From an uncultured Bacteroidales bacterium (GTDB taxonomy: Bacteria; Bacteroidota; Bacteroidia; Bacteroidales; F082): a DNA stretch of 53,595 nucleotides. The position numbers and the translations under genes are program-made. The DNA lies in NCBI GenBank assembly GCA_947305795.1, contig CAMZEK010000015.1, forward strand, positions 1 to 53,595, given 5' to 3'. Shown one piece after another: positions 25,901 to 33,575 of this stretch (position 1 is the stretch's first letter; each line of letters opens with the position of its first letter). The notes below the pieces were generated by a model. The model was not told the origin of the DNA. It saw nothing but the letters and a program-made list of their open reading frames with translations, and did no database searches.

Positions 25901-26821
25901 TCGAGACCTTGGAACGAGGAACGTTACCCTTTGACCCAAGGCACCCATACTTTCAAATGGTCTTACACCAAGGATAATTCGGTGACTTTGCCTCCAGACT
26001 GTGCTTGGATTGATGATGTCAGCATCGCACCAGCGTATACGGCCATTGCGTCGTCGGGCGAATTCCTGACCGCATGCCGTAACGAAAGCGTCCACCTCGA
26101 ATGCAGCTATGCCTACCATTACCAAACTTTGGAATGGTCCACCTTGGGTGATGGGCACTTCGATCATCCGCATTCACTTCATCCCGAATACTTCCCTGGT
26201 GTGCAGGAAATGAATAATGGCAGCACTACGCTGCAATTGAACGTCGACGGCGTCTTCTATCCATTGCAGCTCGTTTTGACCGACGAAATAAGCTTGGGAG
26301 ATGCCATTGCCGGCGATGATTTTATCGACCCGGAAGAGACTGTCTTCAGTCATTATTCGGTAGAAGCACAGGATGGAATTACTTACTTCTGGCAGTTGGA
26401 GCCCGAAGAGGCGGGTCACCTCTTCGCACATGGCCATGAGGCCGACGTTGTTTGGAGCTTCGACCCCAGCATCACCGAGGCCACCTTGACCGTCACCGCC
26501 GACGCTAGTTGCAGCCAAATGCTCAGCAAGACCATCAAAGTTGACGTTCTCGGCGCTGAGGAACGAATCGCGGTGCCTTTCAGCCTCTTCCCCAATCCTA
26601 CCGACGGAAAAATTTACCTTCGTTTCGAAGAGGCAGAGCAAGGAAAAGTTTTCGTGGAGGTATTCAACCTGTTGGGAGAAAAGATGATCACGAAGAATAT
26701 CCATCCTTTGCCTAACTGCGAAGCCGTCAGTCTTGACCTGAACCGACTCGCTCCAGGGCTCTACATTATCAAGTTAAACACCGAAAGGGGAAGCTTCAGC
26801 GAGAAAGTGATTCTAAGGTGA
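22922..26821 (+). CDS. Gingipain-family (C25) cysteine protease with adhesin-like domain and type IX sorting tail
   Basis: A 1299-residue secreted cysteine protease. A signal peptide (1-19, ending LNAQ) is followed by a propeptide-like region (about 20-180). The caspase-like C25 domain (about 190-560) starts EYLIIALDNAEILAWADTLKAFR. The catalytic His lies in YRGHSHFNAWW (H443 or H445) and the catalytic Cys is C475 in ITCSTGLF; the spacing of about 32 residues equals that in RgpB. Ig-like regions follow. A jelly-roll domain (about 905-1036: FNETFDPDHF, HSGNYSIKSG, CAWIDDVSI) resembles the cleaved-adhesin domains of gingipains. The C terminus (FSLFPNPTDGKIYL to SEKVILR) is a type A sorting signal for type IX secretion. 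It is convergent with a C10 protease gene. Cleavage specificity cannot be predicted. Confidence 0.9.
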   Translation: MKRYIFLSVIFLVMGILNAQSLHVESSTEKGLRLHYSLPKVNMGELSNLPSESHYIAIPKGATPCVDVQMHGSRTLRDVDLSPIKEMIEGADIPDGDIVTLQPTTIRGLDVALLSITPYRYEPTQKTLELIQDIDIDIRFEGGSGRFGEARYLSPDWEHILRNMIINKEMLPESDYYSLIKSARDGDEEGCEYLIIALDNAEILAWADTLKAFRTKQGILTKVVSLAECGGNNTDIIRNYILNAYNNWAIPPSAVLLFGGYCNGSGIVPYYHHTIADEYSVRRYPTDYPYSDMNGDSLPDLAISRITARSIEDYQAFVKKTIEYETNPPVDAAYYDHPIVTSGYEADKWFLISSQSFNGFYRDKIGKHPSNFYMLHQTSIDPPDSTWSTGYNVPVLLDYFGPNGQNYIPEYIGELNEWQTKSDTLPLHNALKEGSFLTTYRGHSHFNAWWFPQFSTTSLSTLSNEPVTFVISITCSTGLFTDDNPGLIDAFCIKKQGGAVGGIGALSLTHSYFNDILSWGIYDCIWPNYLPDMGGDTSPLFIRPSYVLANAKLYFNYHFFMPGWWINKENSTRHLFCYTGETYLNLFTEVPQPLQITHGLYLPSNANEFTVTAEEDAIICLSQDGEIIGVEQSHGQACSFALPDLEEGKHIILTATKQNHFRYEYEIPVISDNGPYVVVDNDGWLVENGFDFLHNGEYACVGVKLHNYGNHAAENVTMSLSCTSPFVEITQATCQTQNIAPDQTVTLNSAFRFNIADDLPDMTEVVFNVHVNDGNGEKECSITQHIAAPALAIKPEITYENSSHQAVLQLENPGHTDLHIQIANQGHFDTNPVNVYLEILAPFITIDSPSRTFNSIEQESVQDVYFSIDAQNSANDEGWLKTRITLDDGIRQTIIDTLLPFGGFNETFDPDHFSAQNWQFSGNASWTLTEDEAHSGNYSIKSGEISHGQSSSISITKTTQATEISFFKKHSSEFKYDKLHFYIDGEDMGEWSGSRPWNEERYPLTQGTHTFKWSYTKDNSVTLPPDCAWIDDVSIAPAYTAIASSGEFLTACRNESVHLECSYAYHYQTLEWSTLGDGHFDHPHSLHPEYFPGVQEMNNGSTTLQLNVDGVFYPLQLVLTDEISLGDAIAGDDFIDPEETVFSHYSVEAQDGITYFWQLEPEEAGHLFAHGHEADVVWSFDPSITEATLTVTADASCSQMLSKTIKVDVLGAEERIAVPFSLFPNPTDGKIYLRFEEAEQGKVFVEVFNLLGEKMITKNIHPLPNCEAVSLDLNRLAPGLYIIKLNTERGSFSEKVILR

Positions 26822-26907
26822 TTGTTAATGCCTACGCTTCGTGTTGTCGCGAGGATAATTACATGATAATCAGCCGTTATTCGCCAATAAGTAGCTGTGG
26901 ATGAGAA

Positions 26908-29445
26908 TCACCTCATCACCGCAATCCGTTTAACCTTTTCCCCTTGCTCGGTTACAATGCGAAGCAGATAAAGTCCGGGGACGGCATCGCGCAAGTCAAT
27001 CAGCGTCGGATGGCCATCGGATTGGATGCTCAAAACGCACTGCCCCAATGGATTGTAAACCGAAATTTGGCTCATGGACTCAGCCTCAACCGTTACGAAG
27101 TCTTTGGTAGGATTGGGGTAGATGTTCACTTGAGACAACTCCTCGGTCAAACCTGTTGGCGAATAATAGATATGCAATTCGAAAACATTGGCTTCATACT
27201 TGCGGTTGGCAGGCGCCGAAGTGCAGTCCATGTCGCCGTAATAGGCATAGAGACGATAGTAATAGTCGCCTTCTTCACTCACGGAATTGTCGATATAAGT
27301 AACCGCCGTTGTGCCCAACAGCTTAATGCGGTGGTATTCGCCATCTCCTTCTTTCCTGAAGAGGTAATAGCCCGAAAGTCCATCGTTGGGCAACGGGGTC
27401 TCCCATTTCAGTTTGACTTTGTAGCTGGAAGTCAGCTCGAAATCCAGATTGCGGGGCGGATAGCAAGGCCCGGACGAAGCACAAGACTCGTTGGAAAACT
27501 CGCCGTTTTCGCCGCCTTCGCAGAGCACCGTCACGCGATAGCAATACCCGCCCAAACCGACATTCTCGTCCAAGAAAGTATTGCCCTCCTGAATGAGACG
27601 ATACAACAAACCGTCGCGATAAAGGTTGTAGCCATAACCTTGATTCTCAACGGCATCCCATGTGAGCAGGATGCCTTCGTCTGTTGTTTCGGCAACCAAA
27701 TTCTCAGGTGTTCCGCATGAAAGGTCGCCACCGCAGGTGTTGTTGGTCACGAAGAAAATGCCCGGAGTAAGGTCGTCGGATGAGCCGGAAAAGGTATAGA
27801 CAACGTTGCCTTGGCTGTCTTTGATGGTGAAACCCATGGAGCTGACCGTTCCATTGGGGGCTGTCCAGCCGAAACTCACTTGTCCCAAAGGAAGCTCAGG
27901 TTCAACCAACGAAGGTACAGAAGAATCGATGGAGCAGCGGGTTAATTCGTGGCTCGTGGCATTATAGACACTAATATAGCCGTTTCGCCAGCCTTGGAAA
28001 AAGGTGGAAGTCATGATAATCTGCCAATTGCAGGAAGGACCGACAGAGACTTGGGTCTTGTTGGCGTGTTTGCCATGACGACCGCCAGCAACAACATATA
28101 CCGCATAATGATAAACATCGTAGCGCGGCACATCGGTATCCTCAATTTCAATGGTCTGTCCAGGTGCGACGTTGGTCAATGTCTGAATGATTTCATTGTC
28201 GCGCAGTACGATAACTTCTTCAATAGATGTTAATTGTGTTCTGCCAAGGGTTGTGGTGGGATTCGTCCAACTCAGGTGCGTTTTAAGGTCGGTGTCAGAA
28301 ACGGGAACGACGGTAAAATTGTCTGGCGCCATCGGCGTTTCATTGTAGATGTGAGCTGGCACAAAGTTGAACATGGCGTCGGCAGGATGCGTGTAGGGCG
28401 CATCATCGATGAGGTACCAGCCGTCGGAGCTGCCGCCCCAGCCCAAGTTGAAGTGGAACATGTCGAAGTCGTTGTAGCCGTCACAAACGAAAGCGTGGCA
28501 ACCATCGTCCTCGCAACCGCCGTAATACATTGGCCAGCCCATGTCGAATTGCTCGCGCACCATGATTTTCCAGGTTTCTGTCTCGAAATCATTGCGCGAA
28601 AGCTGCACGATGGTATCGCAATAGTCAAAATAAGTGTGCATGGCATTAGGGATGGGAGCAGAGGCACCACCACTGCCATCGGGGCCATAGCCCATGTCGA
28701 TGGTCACACCACAGTGGAAACACAAAGTGCCCGTGGCGAGTTTTTCCTCCTCAGACGAATTGTTGTTCAACACGTTAGGCATGTTGTCCCAATCGTAATT
28801 CGTGCCTCCAAAATCAGCACAAATCTCGCCATATTCCTCATGGTTGTAACAATGGCTGTCCAAGCCTTTGGCGGGATAAGCCCAGAAACGCATCAGCTGC
28901 GACATGGCAGTGGCGAGGCAACCCACAATAGCATGGCCGCCCGAGCCTGCTGGGTCTTCGGGACAGCAGCAGTTATACGGATAGTCCTGATTCCATTTGG
29001 TCTGGCAGAAATAGCCCGTACTGCGACCACCGTTGCGAGAGATGAGTCGCCCGTGTGTGAGTACGGAACCCCACTCCGCAGCTACATCTGGAGAGGCCTC
29101 GGCCTGACCCAACTGCAATACACACTCGGCGACACCATCCAAATAATAGGCCAACGCAGGCGGAATATTGGAAACATCGAACGATGACTCTTCAGAATAG
29201 CCGATAACGGGACGGTGCGCGTCATTGCCTGCGATGATGACAAAACCGTTTTCGCCTACGTTGAAAACGTAAAACGCCTCATATTGAGCTGTATAAACCA
29301 ATTCGGGTGTAGAGCGTTCATCAGCGAATTGTACCATGGCAAACTTCTGTGCCGCCGTTTGTGCCACATTGGCTTCAATCGGGCGGGCTTGCAAAGTCAT
29401 CATGCCGCCAAGCAGCAGGGACAGAATCAGGGTAATCTTTTTCAT
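26908..29445 (-). CDS. Streptopain-family (C10) cysteine protease with fibronectin-like domains and type IX sorting tail
   Basis: An 845-residue secreted papain-fold protease. A signal peptide (1-21) is followed by a SpeB-type inhibitory propeptide (about 22-135: AQTAAQKFAMVQF, VIIAGNDAHRPVIGYS). In the catalytic domain, QTKWNQDYPYN matches the oxyanion region. The nucleophile is C176 in GHAIVGCLATAMSQ and the catalytic His is H317 in DDGCHAFVCDGY. The active-site region is unusually Cys-rich (NCCCPED, and Cys on both sides of the catalytic His). Fibronectin-like domains span about 370-760. The tail, VNIYPNPTKDFVTVEA to KVKRIAVMR, is a type A type IX sorting signal. The start at 29445 gives a clean signal peptide and lies downstream of the -7 element. 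It is convergent with the C25 protease gene across 86 bases. Confidence 0.92.
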   Translation of the reverse strand: MKKITLILSLLLGGMMTLQARPIEANVAQTAAQKFAMVQFADERSTPELVYTAQYEAFYVFNVGENGFVIIAGNDAHRPVIGYSEESSFDVSNIPPALAYYLDGVAECVLQLGQAEASPDVAAEWGSVLTHGRLISRNGGRSTGYFCQTKWNQDYPYNCCCPEDPAGSGGHAIVGCLATAMSQLMRFWAYPAKGLDSHCYNHEEYGEICADFGGTNYDWDNMPNVLNNNSSEEEKLATGTLCFHCGVTIDMGYGPDGSGGASAPIPNAMHTYFDYCDTIVQLSRNDFETETWKIMVREQFDMGWPMYYGGCEDDGCHAFVCDGYNDFDMFHFNLGWGGSSDGWYLIDDAPYTHPADAMFNFVPAHIYNETPMAPDNFTVVPVSDTDLKTHLSWTNPTTTLGRTQLTSIEEVIVLRDNEIIQTLTNVAPGQTIEIEDTDVPRYDVYHYAVYVVAGGRHGKHANKTQVSVGPSCNWQIIMTSTFFQGWRNGYISVYNATSHELTRCSIDSSVPSLVEPELPLGQVSFGWTAPNGTVSSMGFTIKDSQGNVVYTFSGSSDDLTPGIFFVTNNTCGGDLSCGTPENLVAETTDEGILLTWDAVENQGYGYNLYRDGLLYRLIQEGNTFLDENVGLGGYCYRVTVLCEGGENGEFSNESCASSGPCYPPRNLDFELTSSYKVKLKWETPLPNDGLSGYYLFRKEGDGEYHRIKLLGTTAVTYIDNSVSEEGDYYYRLYAYYGDMDCTSAPANRKYEANVFELHIYYSPTGLTEELSQVNIYPNPTKDFVTVEAESMSQISVYNPLGQCVLSIQSDGHPTLIDLRDAVPGLYLLRIVTEQGEKVKRIAVMR

Positions 29446-29469
29446 AATAGTACATTTGATATTTGCCTG

Positions 29470-29477
29470 CAAATGTA
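29470..29477 (-). promoter_or_regulatory. -7 element for the C10 protease gene
   Basis: The minus strand reads TACATTTG then CAGG, 24 bases before the ATG at 29445. It lies in the 44-base gap after the upstream deacylase gene, so the protease is probably transcribed separately. Confidence 0.45.
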
Positions 29478-29489
29478 GTAATTTTTCGC

Positions 29490-29975
29490 TTAAATCGTCA
29501 AATCCGCAGTTTTCATCCCGACGACCTGTATCAAGTCCTGTGGATTGAGCTTGAACTGCAAGCCGCGCACACCCGCACTAACATAAATGTAGTCGAATAA
29601 CTCGCAGGTCTCGTGGATGAAAGTCGGGAAAAGCTTCTTCATGCCCACGGGCGAGCAGCCGCCACGGATGTAGCCTGTCAGGGGCAGCAGCTCCTTCATC
29701 GGGATGAGGTCGCAGCTTTTATTGCCCGTGGCCTTGGCGGTTTTCTTCAGGTCAAGCTCGTCATTGCCCGGAATGACGCAGACGAAATACCCGATTTTGT
29801 CGCCTTTCAGCACCAAAGTCTTGAACACCTGGTCAATGTCCTCGCCGAGCTGGTCGGCAATGTGCTGCGCCCCGAGGTCGTTTTCGTCCACCTCATAGGG
29901 AATTAGTTCATAGGCCACTTTCTTTTGGTCAAGGATGCGGCAAGCGTTGGTTTTATTGAGTTTTTCTTTCGGCAT
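29490..29975 (-). CDS. ybaK: Cys-tRNA(Pro)/Cys-tRNA(Cys) deacylase, YbaK/EbsC family
   Basis: Hydrolyses misacylated tRNA (Cys-tRNA-Pro in the YbaK case), a trans-editing enzyme of the cytoplasm. The 161-residue form starts MPKEKLNKTNACRILDQ, the family start; an upstream ATG would add 33 residues without similarity and spans the promoter element. Signatures are DQVFKTLVLKGDK with the key Lys, VCVIPGNDELDLKKTAKA, and the GYIRGGCSPVGMKK loop. It may be the broader EbsC type. It is divergent from glyA. Confidence 0.92.
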   Translation of the reverse strand: MPKEKLNKTNACRILDQKKVAYELIPYEVDENDLGAQHIADQLGEDIDQVFKTLVLKGDKIGYFVCVIPGNDELDLKKTAKATGNKSCDLIPMKELLPLTGYIRGGCSPVGMKKLFPTFIHETCELFDYIYVSAGVRGLQFKLNPQDLIQVVGMKTADLTI

Positions 29976-30023
29976 TGCAGTGGCTTTAATTGGATTCTTC
30001 TCCGGAGAGAGGTTTTTGGATTG

Positions 30024-30031
30024 CAAAAGTA
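30024..30031 (-). promoter_or_regulatory. -7 element for the YbaK-type deacylase gene
   Basis: The minus strand reads TACTTTTG then CAAT, 48 bases before the preferred ATG and inside the longer open frame, which supports the shorter start. Confidence 0.45.
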
Positions 30032-30125
30032 GTGATAATTGTCGAATTGCTATGAAGGTTGTTGTTTTTTCCATGTGTTAGCAAAAATAAACGATGTATT
30101 TTTTAATTACTTCGCTTTTTTTTCG

Positions 30126-30133
30126 CAACTTTG
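30126..30133 (+). promoter_or_regulatory. Possible -7 element for glyA
   Basis: CAACTTTG then CAGCG differs from TAnnTTTG at one base and sits 80 bases before the glyA ATG. It is flanked by TTCGC and GCGAA, which can form a 5-bp hairpin around it. The remaining leader up to 30213 is AT-rich and shows no riboswitch that I recognise. Confidence 0.35.
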
Positions 30134-30213
30134 CAGCGAAAATGGTCTTTAGCCAAACCAATCTTTGAATTTTAAATCTTTAAATCTTACAATAACAAAC
30201 TTAAATAACAAAT

Positions 30214-31512
30214 ATGAAAAGAGACGAAAAAATCTTCGATCTGATTCGCCAAGAAAAAGAGCGTCAGATGCACGGAATCGAACTCATCGCTTCGGAAAAC
30301 TTTGTCAGTGAGCAAGTTCTGGAGGCCATGGGTTCTGTCATGACCAACAAATACGCCGAGGGTTATCCTGGCAAGCGTTACTACGGCGGCTGCCAAATCG
30401 TCGACCAGAGCGAGCAAATCGCCATCGACCGCGCCTGCCAACTGTTCAACGCCACCTTCGCCAACGTGCAGCCCCACTCGGGCGCACAGGCCAACATGGC
30501 TGTGATGCAAGCTTTGCTTGAACCCGGCGACACCTTCATGGGTCTCGACCTCTCGCACGGTGGTCACCTCTCACACGGCAGCCCGGTCAACGCTTCGGGT
30601 ATGCTCTACAAGCCCGTCGCTTACCATGTGGCTAAGGAAACTGGCCGCGTCGACTACGACGAGATGGAGAAGATTGCCCTCGAGTGCAAGCCGAAACTTA
30701 TCATCGCTGGTGCTTCTGCCTACAGCCGTGACTGGGACTACAAGCGCATGCGTGCCATCGCCGACCAAGTGGGTGCCGTCCTCATGGCCGACGTCAGCCA
30801 CCCCGCTGGCCTCATCGCCAAGGGCCTGCTGAACGACCCGCTGGAGTACTGCCACATCATCACCACCACGACCCACAAGACCCTCCGTGGTCCCCGTGGC
30901 GGCATGATCCTCATCCGTCATGACTTCGAAGACCCGCGTGGCCGCAAGACCCCGAAGGGCGAAGTGAAGATGATGTCCGCTTTGATCAACAGCGCCGTGT
31001 TCCCGGGCATCCAAGGCGGTCCGCTGGAGCATGTCATCGCTTCCAAGGCTGTTGCTTTTGGCGAGGCTCTGACTGACGATTACAAGGAGTACATCATGCA
31101 GGTGCGCAAGAACGCCAGCGTCATGGCTCAAGCCTTTGTCGACAAGGGTTATCAAGTCATTAGCGGTGGCACCGACAACCACTCCATGCTTATCGACCTC
31201 CGTGGCAAGTTCCCGGAGATCACTGGTAAGATGGTGGAGAACACCCTCGTCCTTGCCGACATCACCGTCAACAAGAACATGGTGCCCTTCGACAGCCGTT
31301 CGCCGTTCTTGACCTCGGGTTTGCGTGTCGGTACGCCCGCCATCACCACTCGTGGCCTGAAGGAAGACAAGATGCCGCTCATCGTTGACATGATTGACGA
31401 CGTCATCGGGGCCATCGACCCAGCTACCAAGACAGCTCCCGATGCAAAGATTGCTGCCGTCCGCGCTGAAGTCAACAAGATAATGAAGGATTATCCGCTC
31501 TTCGCTTGGTAA
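30214..31512 (+). CDS. glyA: Serine hydroxymethyltransferase
   Basis: A PLP enzyme that interconverts serine and glycine and loads one-carbon units onto tetrahydrofolate. It has 432 residues, close to the usual 415-430. Signatures include [38 protein letters not shown], the pyridoxal-lysine motif [14 protein letters not shown] (Lys at residue 222) and [14 protein letters not shown]. It stands alone between the divergent deacylase gene and its own terminator. gcvH, another part of one-carbon and glycine metabolism, lies 12 kb away. Codon use appears strongly biased toward C-ending codons, as expected for a highly expressed gene. Confidence 0.98.
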   Translation: MKRDEKIFDLIRQEKERQMHGIELIASENFVSEQVLEAMGSVMTNKYAEGYPGKRYYGGCQIVDQSEQIAIDRACQLFNATFANVQPHSGAQANMAVMQALLEPGDTFMGLDLSHGGHLSHGSPVNASGMLYKPVAYHVAKETGRVDYDEMEKIALECKPKLIIAGASAYSRDWDYKRMRAIADQVGAVLMADVSHPAGLIAKGLLNDPLEYCHIITTTTHKTLRGPRGGMILIRHDFEDPRGRKTPKGEVKMMSALINSAVFPGIQGGPLEHVIASKAVAFGEALTDDYKEYIMQVRKNASVMAQAFVDKGYQVISGGTDNHSMLIDLRGKFPEITGKMVENTLVLADITVNKNMVPFDSRSPFLTSGLRVGTPAITTRGLKEDKMPLIVDMIDDVIGAIDPATKTAPDAKIAAVRAEVNKIMKDYPLFAW

Positions 31513-31533
31513 TCCAAACACTCCTTAATTAAT

Positions 31534-31561
31534 AAAGGTCGCTCCAATCGGGGCGACCTTT
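31534..31561 (+). terminator. Intrinsic terminator of glyA
   Basis: A 12-bp stem (AAAGGTCGCTCC with GGGGCGACCTTT, one G-T pair) and an AATC loop, followed by TAATTGTTTTT. It begins 22 bases after the glyA stop and probably also serves the convergent small barrel-protein gene. Confidence 0.85.
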
Positions 31562-31582
31562 AATTGTTTTTCCGGTTCGGAA

Positions 31583-32038
31583 TCAAATGGGGAAGTACAC
31601 GCCGATGCTATAAAGTAGCATGACAGGCACATTTGCAGTGTTTGAGTTAAGCGCAGGACCTTTCCCAACTCTTGCCCCGACACCGATTTGAAACTGAAAT
31701 ACCTTGCGCGCTCTGAAAGTGTAGACAGGGCCAACTATCGCTTGTGAAAAACTACTGCCGATGCCTTGGTGCCAATACAACAATGAAACCATAGAACTGT
31801 TGATGTATGGCTTGAAATGGTAATTGATGCCCGCACCAAAGCTGATGTATCCTCCTCCAACTTGAGCACTGAAATGCTTGCTGAACATGTACTCAAAGTC
31901 GGCACCAACAATTCCACCGCCGCCTTGAAGAAAACCTGCGGAGATGGACATTTTCTTTTCGCTGGGAACACGTTGCGCAACCAACTGAACGGAGCATAAA
32001 GCTAAAAGCGCAATCAATAAATACTTTCTTACTTTCAT
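31583..32038 (-). CDS. Small predicted outer-membrane beta-barrel protein
   Basis: A 151-residue exported protein of unknown function. A signal peptide (MKVRKYLLIALLALCSVQLVAQ) is followed by alternating hydrophobic/polar strands rich in Gly and aromatic residues (FSAQVGGGYISFGAGINYHF, VMLLYSIGVYFPI), as in small 6-8-strand barrels. The C-terminal residues are compatible with barrel insertion. In-frame ATGs at 32041 and 32047 would add one to three residues. It is last in a nine-gene minus-strand run, 24 bases after elbB. Confidence 0.7.
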   Translation of the reverse strand: MKVRKYLLIALLALCSVQLVAQRVPSEKKMSISAGFLQGGGGIVGADFEYMFSKHFSAQVGGGYISFGAGINYHFKPYINSSMVSLLYWHQGIGSSFSQAIVGPVYTFRARKVFQFQIGVGARVGKGPALNSNTANVPVMLLYSIGVYFPI

Positions 32039-32062
32039 CATTGGCATATTTTCAAAAGTGGA

Positions 32063-32728
32063 TTAATCTCTTTTTCCGTCCAATGTGTCCACAATGCACT
32101 CAACCAGATTGTAAGCCCCATCGTAAACGTCTTTCAGTGTGGCGTTGAGCATATAGGCGGGTGTGGTGAACACCAGCTCGGCGTTGTCGGCGCACACATC
32201 GCCGTGCTCGGTCTGTACATGCTGCGCACCCATCTTGCGGATGTTGTCGGCATCGGGTGTGCCTTCGTTGCCCAAGGTGACGCACACGTCGGGAATCAGC
32301 TTGGCAAACATCACTGGCGCGATGCACATGCCGCCAATGGGTTTCTTGGCCGCGTGCATCTCAAGAATGGCGCGTGCCACGTCGGGCTGCACTTCCATCT
32401 CGGCACCTTTGTAGGCATAATTGCACAAGTTTTTGGCCACACCGTAGCCGCCGCTAAAGAGCAGGGCGTCGAAGTCTTCGGCCTTGAATTCCTCAACGGG
32501 ACGGACATCGCTGCGGGCCAAACGCGCGGCTTCGGTCAGGATGTTGCGCTTTTCTTTCGTTTGTTGTTCGGTCAGGTGGTCAATGACTTCGGTTTGCGGA
32601 CGATTGGGCGCAAAACATTGGTATTCACAATGATGCTGCTCAATGGAGAGCAAAAGGGTGATGGCTTCGTTGATTTCGCTGCCGTCCTTGCGACCGCAGC
32701 CGGCCAATATTACTGCAAATTTCTTCAT
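32063..32728 (-). CDS. elbB: ElbB-type glyoxalase / isoprenoid biosynthesis protein
   Basis: A DJ-1/PfpI-superfamily protein of 221 residues. ElbB homologues have weak glyoxalase activity and were linked to isoprenoid biosynthesis. The family start MKKFAVILAGCGRKDGSEINEA is clear and fixes the ATG at 32728. The nucleophile elbow is GGMCIAPVM with C135, and GDVCADNAELVFTTPAYM is near the C terminus. The canonical GCGVFDGSEI reads GCGRKDGSEI here. It sits 36 bases after the SprT-like gene in a long minus-strand run. A functional link to its neighbours is not evident. Confidence 0.92.
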   Translation of the reverse strand: MKKFAVILAGCGRKDGSEINEAITLLLSIEQHHCEYQCFAPNRPQTEVIDHLTEQQTKEKRNILTEAARLARSDVRPVEEFKAEDFDALLFSGGYGVAKNLCNYAYKGAEMEVQPDVARAILEMHAAKKPIGGMCIAPVMFAKLIPDVCVTLGNEGTPDADNIRKMGAQHVQTEHGDVCADNAELVFTTPAYMLNATLKDVYDGAYNLVECIVDTLDGKRD

Positions 32729-32764
32729 GATGTTATTGGTTTTAATGAGCGACAAAAATAGGAA

Positions 32765-33406
32765 TTATTTTGTTGATACGGAAGCCCCGTCCCATCTTTC
32801 CACTTCTGCCAAGGCCGCCACAAAATAGGTGCGCCCGTTGGATTCACAAAGGCATTTGTATCGGGTGCGCTGTTTCTCGCCTTTTTGGAAGACGAGGCCG
32901 TTTTTAAACGTAAAACGCGTGCCTTCGGGCAGGCTTTCCACTGTGACGAGGTTTTCAGCGTTTTTGTCGTATTTGTGCAGCACTCTTTGCAGTTTGAGGT
33001 CGGCGGTGCTGCTGGCCTTGATGTGCTGCAGATGGTGTTGAAGCGCATCCAGGACATCTTGCGGGAAGATGGTTCCGTGCATGAAAGGCAACAACAACGC
33101 GATGAATTGTTTTTGCCATTCTGGGCCGTGAGGTTGTATGCGGGACAATCTATATTGTTGATATACATCGTAATGTGCCACTTCATGGACATAGGTAATG
33201 AGCATCTGATAAGGGTTCAAATCAAGGTTGAGCGTGATGGTGCAGATGCCGTTTTTGCCTCGTGGCGGACGAAAATCTCCCAACTTTGACGAGCGCGGAT
33301 GCTTGAAATACAGCTTAAAGCGACGCTGGCTGTATATCTCGCCAACCGTCGCCACCGCAGTTTCGGGGAAAAAGCGCTTCAGCAGTTCGAGTTCCTCAGG
33401 CTTCAT
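32765..33406 (-). CDS. SprT-like zinc metalloprotease domain protein
   Basis: A 213-residue cytoplasmic protein with the SprT/Spartan-like minigluzincin core. The zinc motif is HEVAH (74-78) in MLITYVHEVAHYDVY, and a third ligand is probably H93 in IQPHGPEW. The first part (TLNLDLNPYQM) is the usual strand before the helix. The C-terminal third has a beta-rich segment (RYKCLCESNGRTYFVAALAEV) with CxC, which may be a degenerate zinc ribbon. The start MKPEELELLKRFFPE overlaps the end of the small lipoprotein gene by 11 bases. A longer start would add residues without family similarity. Substrate unknown; Spartan-type proteins act on DNA-protein crosslinks. Confidence 0.87.
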   Translation of the reverse strand: MKPEELELLKRFFPETAVATVGEIYSQRRFKLYFKHPRSSKLGDFRPPRGKNGICTITLNLDLNPYQMLITYVHEVAHYDVYQQYRLSRIQPHGPEWQKQFIALLLPFMHGTIFPQDVLDALQHHLQHIKASSTADLKLQRVLHKYDKNAENLVTVESLPEGTRFTFKNGLVFQKGEKQRTRYKCLCESNGRTYFVAALAEVERWDGASVSTK

Positions 33407-33575
33407 CGTGTAACAAAATGGTGTTTTCAGGGTTCCCCTCGGGAGCATAGCTCCACTTCGTGCAGGTGTTGCAATGTCGTGGCGTGCGACGGCGACCTGG
33501 GACATCTTTGGTCTTGCACGAAGAAACCGTCAAAACGAGACTTAATAAAAACAATATCAGTAGTTTATTCTTCAT
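33396..33575 (-). CDS. Small lipoprotein with CxxC motif, coupled to the EnvC-like gene
   Basis: A 59-residue predicted lipoprotein. Signal peptide MKNKLLILFLLSLVLTVSSC gives lipobox VSSC with the lipidated Cys at 20. The mature part is only about 40 residues, basic at first (KDVPGRRRTPRHC), with CNTCTKWSY and an acidic end (LLHDEA). CNTC could bind metal or form a disulfide. Its ATG overlaps the stop of the EnvC-like gene (ATGA), and its end overlaps the SprT-like start by 11 bases. These overlaps on both sides show it is a real, translationally coupled gene despite its size. Function unknown. Confidence 0.75.
   Translation of the reverse strand: MKNKLLILFLLSLVLTVSSCKTKDVPGRRRTPRHCNTCTKWSYAPEGNPENTILLHDEA

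Noticed and set aside
26900..26917. 6-bp hairpin GATGAG/CTCATC overlapping the C10 protease stop
   Set aside because: Weak stem with no following T-run; not enough for a terminator call.
30075..30213. Possible glycine riboswitch upstream of glyA
   Set aside because: The leader is AT-rich and lacks the conserved paired-aptamer pattern; only a 5-bp hairpin around the promoter-like element is visible.
30571..31521. 316-residue open frame opposite glyA
   Set aside because: Antisense shadow caused by strong C-ending codon use in glyA; no domain is recognisable.
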